Of a stretch of DNA of 64,000 nucleotides, positions 61,959 through 64,000 are shown piece by piece. The stretch spans positions 1,364,001 through 1,428,000 of the forward strand of contig NC_015321.1 of assembly GCF_000194605.1 (NCBI RefSeq), read 5' to 3'. The first letter of the stretch is position 1, and each line of letters begins with the position of its first letter. Source of the stretch: Fluviicola taffensis DSM 16823 (GTDB taxonomy: Bacteria > Bacteroidota > Bacteroidia > Flavobacteriales_D > Crocinitomicaceae). The notes beneath the pieces were generated by a model. The model saw nothing but the letters and a program-made list of their open reading frames with translations, made no database searches and was not told the DNA's origin. The translations under genes were made by a program, and so were the position numbers.

Positions 61959-63001
61959 AGAAACTCATTCATACCGACAATTACGAATCCTTTTACCTGG
62001 ATTATTTGGAAGGAACTCTTTCCGAAGCAGAGCGAATTGCGTTTGAGGAGTTCTTAGCTGCACATCCCGAATTGCAAGTAGATGAGGAATTACTGATTTT
62101 AGACGATGCTCCTGAATTATTGGGTGCTTTGGAAAAGGAGATGCTCAAAAAGGAAGAAGACCGTTTCGTTACGAGTGAAAATTTAGACTATTTCGCCATT
62201 GGGAAAATGGAATCTATACTTTCGAATTCGGAAGAGAAACAGTTGGATTCTTATCTTGTTCAAAATCCCAATGCTCAAAAAGTGATTCGTGATTTCGAAG
62301 AAACGCGTTTGGAAGCAATCACTGTTTCTTATTCCGATAAAGAAAGTTTGAAACAAAAAGAAATGGTGTTTATTCCGTGGAAAATCATTGCGGGAATAAC
62401 AGGCGTTGCTGCGCTTTTACTTTTGTTCTTTCAAATTCAAACAGGAACTGGTAACTCAACAACAAATAGGGTTGCTCAAAAACAACCAGTCATTAAAAAT
62501 CCAAAAACGGAAGTCAAAAAATCAGTGGAAATTGTCCCTTCTACCAAACCAATGGAAGAACAGAACAGCTTTGTTGCTCAAAAAGACAAAAACAATTTAG
62601 CTCCAAATTTGGATCAGCGTAGAAATACAACTCAAGAGGAAAACAAAAACGAAGAACGCAACCTTCCTATTGAACCAGAAGTAGATAAAAATTTGATTGG
62701 GAACAACAAACCTCAACCCCATCACCCAACTATTTTGCCCGAAGTAAAGGATAACAAACAACCCGTTTCACCCACTTTAAATGAAGAAGTAAAGAAAGCT
62801 CCAAGCAACGATTTGGCTTCAAATGCAGGACATTCATCCAACATGAAGAATCCAATTCCGCTAATTACCAATGCTCTTTCGGAGAACACAAAAACACCTG
62901 TCGATTTCAAAACCGGGAAAGCAACTGAAACGGAAAAAGGAGGGTTCTTTATTAAAATTGGAAAATTCGAGATCATGCACAAGTCATCGAAGAGAAAGTA
63001 G
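61955..63001 (+). CDS. Probable anti-sigma factor, single TM
   Basis: 348 residues. The N-terminus (ESFYLDYLEGTLSEAERIAF then EEFLAAHPEL) is the short sigma-binding helix pattern common in Bacteroidota anti-sigma proteins. A single TM helix lies at about 129-146 (IIAGITGVAALLLLFFQI). A long periplasmic low-complexity Asn/Lys/Glu/Pro-rich region and a basic C-terminus follow. It overlaps the sigma gene by 4 bases. It probably holds the sigma factor at the inner membrane until a periplasmic signal arrives. Confidence 0.82.
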   Translation: MKKLIHTDNYESFYLDYLEGTLSEAERIAFEEFLAAHPELQVDEELLILDDAPELLGALEKEMLKKEEDRFVTSENLDYFAIGKMESILSNSEEKQLDSYLVQNPNAQKVIRDFEETRLEAITVSYSDKESLKQKEMVFIPWKIIAGITGVAALLLLFFQIQTGTGNSTTNRVAQKQPVIKNPKTEVKKSVEIVPSTKPMEEQNSFVAQKDKNNLAPNLDQRRNTTQEENKNEERNLPIEPEVDKNLIGNNKPQPHHPTILPEVKDNKQPVSPTLNEEVKKAPSNDLASNAGHSSNMKNPIPLITNALSENTKTPVDFKTGKATETEKGGFFIKIGKFEIMHKSSKRK

Positions 63002-63013
63002 TCGAATCATAGA

Positions 63014-63083
63014 TTAGAATGTTGAAAAAGTTCAAATAGTTGAAAAGGTTCAATTTAAAAGTCTATTAGAAAAAACCTTTGAA
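63014..63083. repeat. GTTCAA/TTGAAC-rich intergenic stretch
   Basis: AAAGTTCAAATAG, AAAAGGTTCAATTTAAAAG and CCTTTGAACCAATAAA occur in the spacer after the anti-sigma gene. GGTTCAA and TTGAACC form an imperfect hairpin without a T-tract. The words match those around 12205 and 37514-37638. Confidence 0.45.
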
Positions 63084-63150
63084 CCAATAAATAAATTTCA
63101 TCCGTTAATGCTTTCTAGATTCAATAAAACAACTATTTTTATCGAACTGC

Positions 63151-64000
63151 ATGAAAGAAACCTCCTTCATAGAACAAAACAAAGAAAAGTGGAAGAAATT
63201 CCAGTCCTTAACTTCAAATCAAACAAGTGATCCTGAAGAAATTGCCGACTTGTATTCGGACATTACGGACGACTTAAGTTATGCACAAACGTTCTATAGC
63301 AAACGCACCGTTCGCGTTTATCTGAATCAAATAGCTCAAGGAATTCACAATTTGGTTCACAAACAGCGAAAAGACTCTTTCAAAAAGTTGTTTACTGTTT
63401 GGCGCGTTTCCATTCCACTAGAAATATACAGATCACGCAAAAACTTGCTTTTTGCACTATTTATTTTTCTTTTCTGGTCTATCGTTGGTGCTATTTCTAC
63501 ACATTTCAATCCTGATTTCCCACGAATGATTATGGGTGATCGTTATGTTGAAGTGACTTTGAGAAACATCGAAAAAGGCGACCCATTGGGTATTTATCAC
63601 AGTGGATCACAAATTAGTATGTTTTTGGAAATTACCCTCAACAATATCACTGTTTCCTTCTACACCTTTATCGCGGGGATTCTTTTTACTGTTGGAACAC
63701 ATATTTTAATCTTCAACAATTCAATTATGTTGGGTGCATTTCAATATTTCTTTCACTTAAAAGGATTATTACTTGCTTCTTTCTTAGGAATTTGGATTCA
63801 CGGTGCATTTGAAATTAGTTCCATAGCCATTGCTGGTGGAGCTGGAATTACCCTCGGAAACGGATTGTTATTTCCTGGTTCCTATACCCGATTGCAAAGT
63901 TTACAGCTCTCAGCAAAACGCGGCTTGAAAATCATGATGTCACTCGTTCCTTTTTTAATTGTAGCGGGGTTCTTAGAAAGTTTTGTCACACACAAGTACC
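63151..64000 (+). CDS. SpoIIM/DUF95-family integral membrane protein, 3' end outside window
   Basis: 283 residues are visible and the frame is open to the window end. A helical cytoplasmic N-terminus (FIEQNKEKWKKFQSLTSN, SDITDDLSYAQTFYSKRTVR) precedes several TM helices (NLLFALFIFLFWSIVGAIS, FYTFIAGILFTVGTHILIF). The family block FLGIWIHGAFEISSIAIAGG, with its conserved His and Glu, and GLLFPGSYTRLQSLQLSAKRG are present. SpoIIM-type proteins outside sporulating species have no settled role. It starts 149 bases after the anti-sigma gene. Confidence 0.9.
   Translation, partial: MKETSFIEQNKEKWKKFQSLTSNQTSDPEEIADLYSDITDDLSYAQTFYSKRTVRVYLNQIAQGIHNLVHKQRKDSFKKLFTVWRVSIPLEIYRSRKNLLFALFIFLFWSIVGAISTHFNPDFPRMIMGDRYVEVTLRNIEKGDPLGIYHSGSQISMFLEITLNNITVSFYTFIAGILFTVGTHILIFNNSIMLGAFQYFFHLKGLLLASFLGIWIHGAFEISSIAIAGGAGITLGNGLLFPGSYTRLQSLQLSAKRGLKIMMSLVPFLIVAGFLESFVTHKY

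Overview
This window is AT-rich chromosome from a member of the Bacteroidota, most likely a flavobacterium of the Fluviicola/Crocinitomicaceae kind. The lineage call is an inference from three things: many secreted proteins carry a C-terminal type IX secretion (T9SS) sorting domain; several genes are preceded by the Bacteroidota -7 promoter element TAnnTTTG; and the order DUF177-rpmF-plsX-fabH-accB-accC is typical of the phylum. No rRNA or tRNA gene, insertion sequence, prophage or CRISPR array was seen.

Layout. 1-7.4 kb (minus strand): a truncated M36 metallopeptidase, then a tight operon of two unrelated secreted phosphatases (purple-acid-phosphatase-like and PhoD-like) around a glycine-rich surface protein. 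7.5-10.9 kb: a large DUF4011-type SF1 helicase. 11-13 kb: a Cys/Met-metabolism PLP enzyme and a short-chain dehydrogenase. 13.1-17.7 kb: two tandem M43 metalloproteases with PKD and T9SS domains whose 3' parts are almost identical in DNA. 17.8-20 kb: a small secreted protein, a PolB-type 3'-5' exonuclease, and two unusual repeat elements, including a 59-bp tandem repeat with 11 copies. 20-24.8 kb: free-methionine sulfoxide reductase, a lipoprotein, a flippase-like membrane protein, prs and rplY. 25-28.6 kb: a T9SS peptidoglycan hydrolase and a DUF983 protein.

28.7-37.4 kb holds housekeeping and regulatory genes: an AraC regulator, gpsA, a RidA-like protein, an rRNA-methyltransferase-like enzyme, a two-component system overlapping a polytopic membrane protein and followed upstream by a small CPPYC-tailed protein, and a YgiQ-type radical SAM protein. 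37.5-48.2 kb is accessory in character: an octanucleotide repeat, a lipoprotein overlapping a 1,321-residue MORN-like repeat protein, then a run of small lineage-restricted secreted or lipid-anchored proteins.

48.2-55.7 kb is core metabolism: M17 aminopeptidase, pdxA, then a likely co-transcribed block for ribosome biogenesis and fatty-acid initiation (DUF177, rpmF, plsX, fabH, accB, accC) closed by a strong terminator. 55.8-64 kb: a HAMP-SpoIIE phosphatase, three tandem TonB-C-like periplasmic proteins sharing a CPxC motif, an FG-GAP repeat T9SS protein, a membrane protein, an ECF sigma/anti-sigma pair, and a SpoIIM-family gene cut by the window edge.

The overall picture is a heterotroph that exports proteases, phosphatases and peptidoglycan hydrolases through T9SS to feed on polymers. 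The best leads for something undescribed are the 59-bp minisatellite, the repeat fused to two stop codons, and the CPPYC protein/membrane protein/kinase/regulator module.
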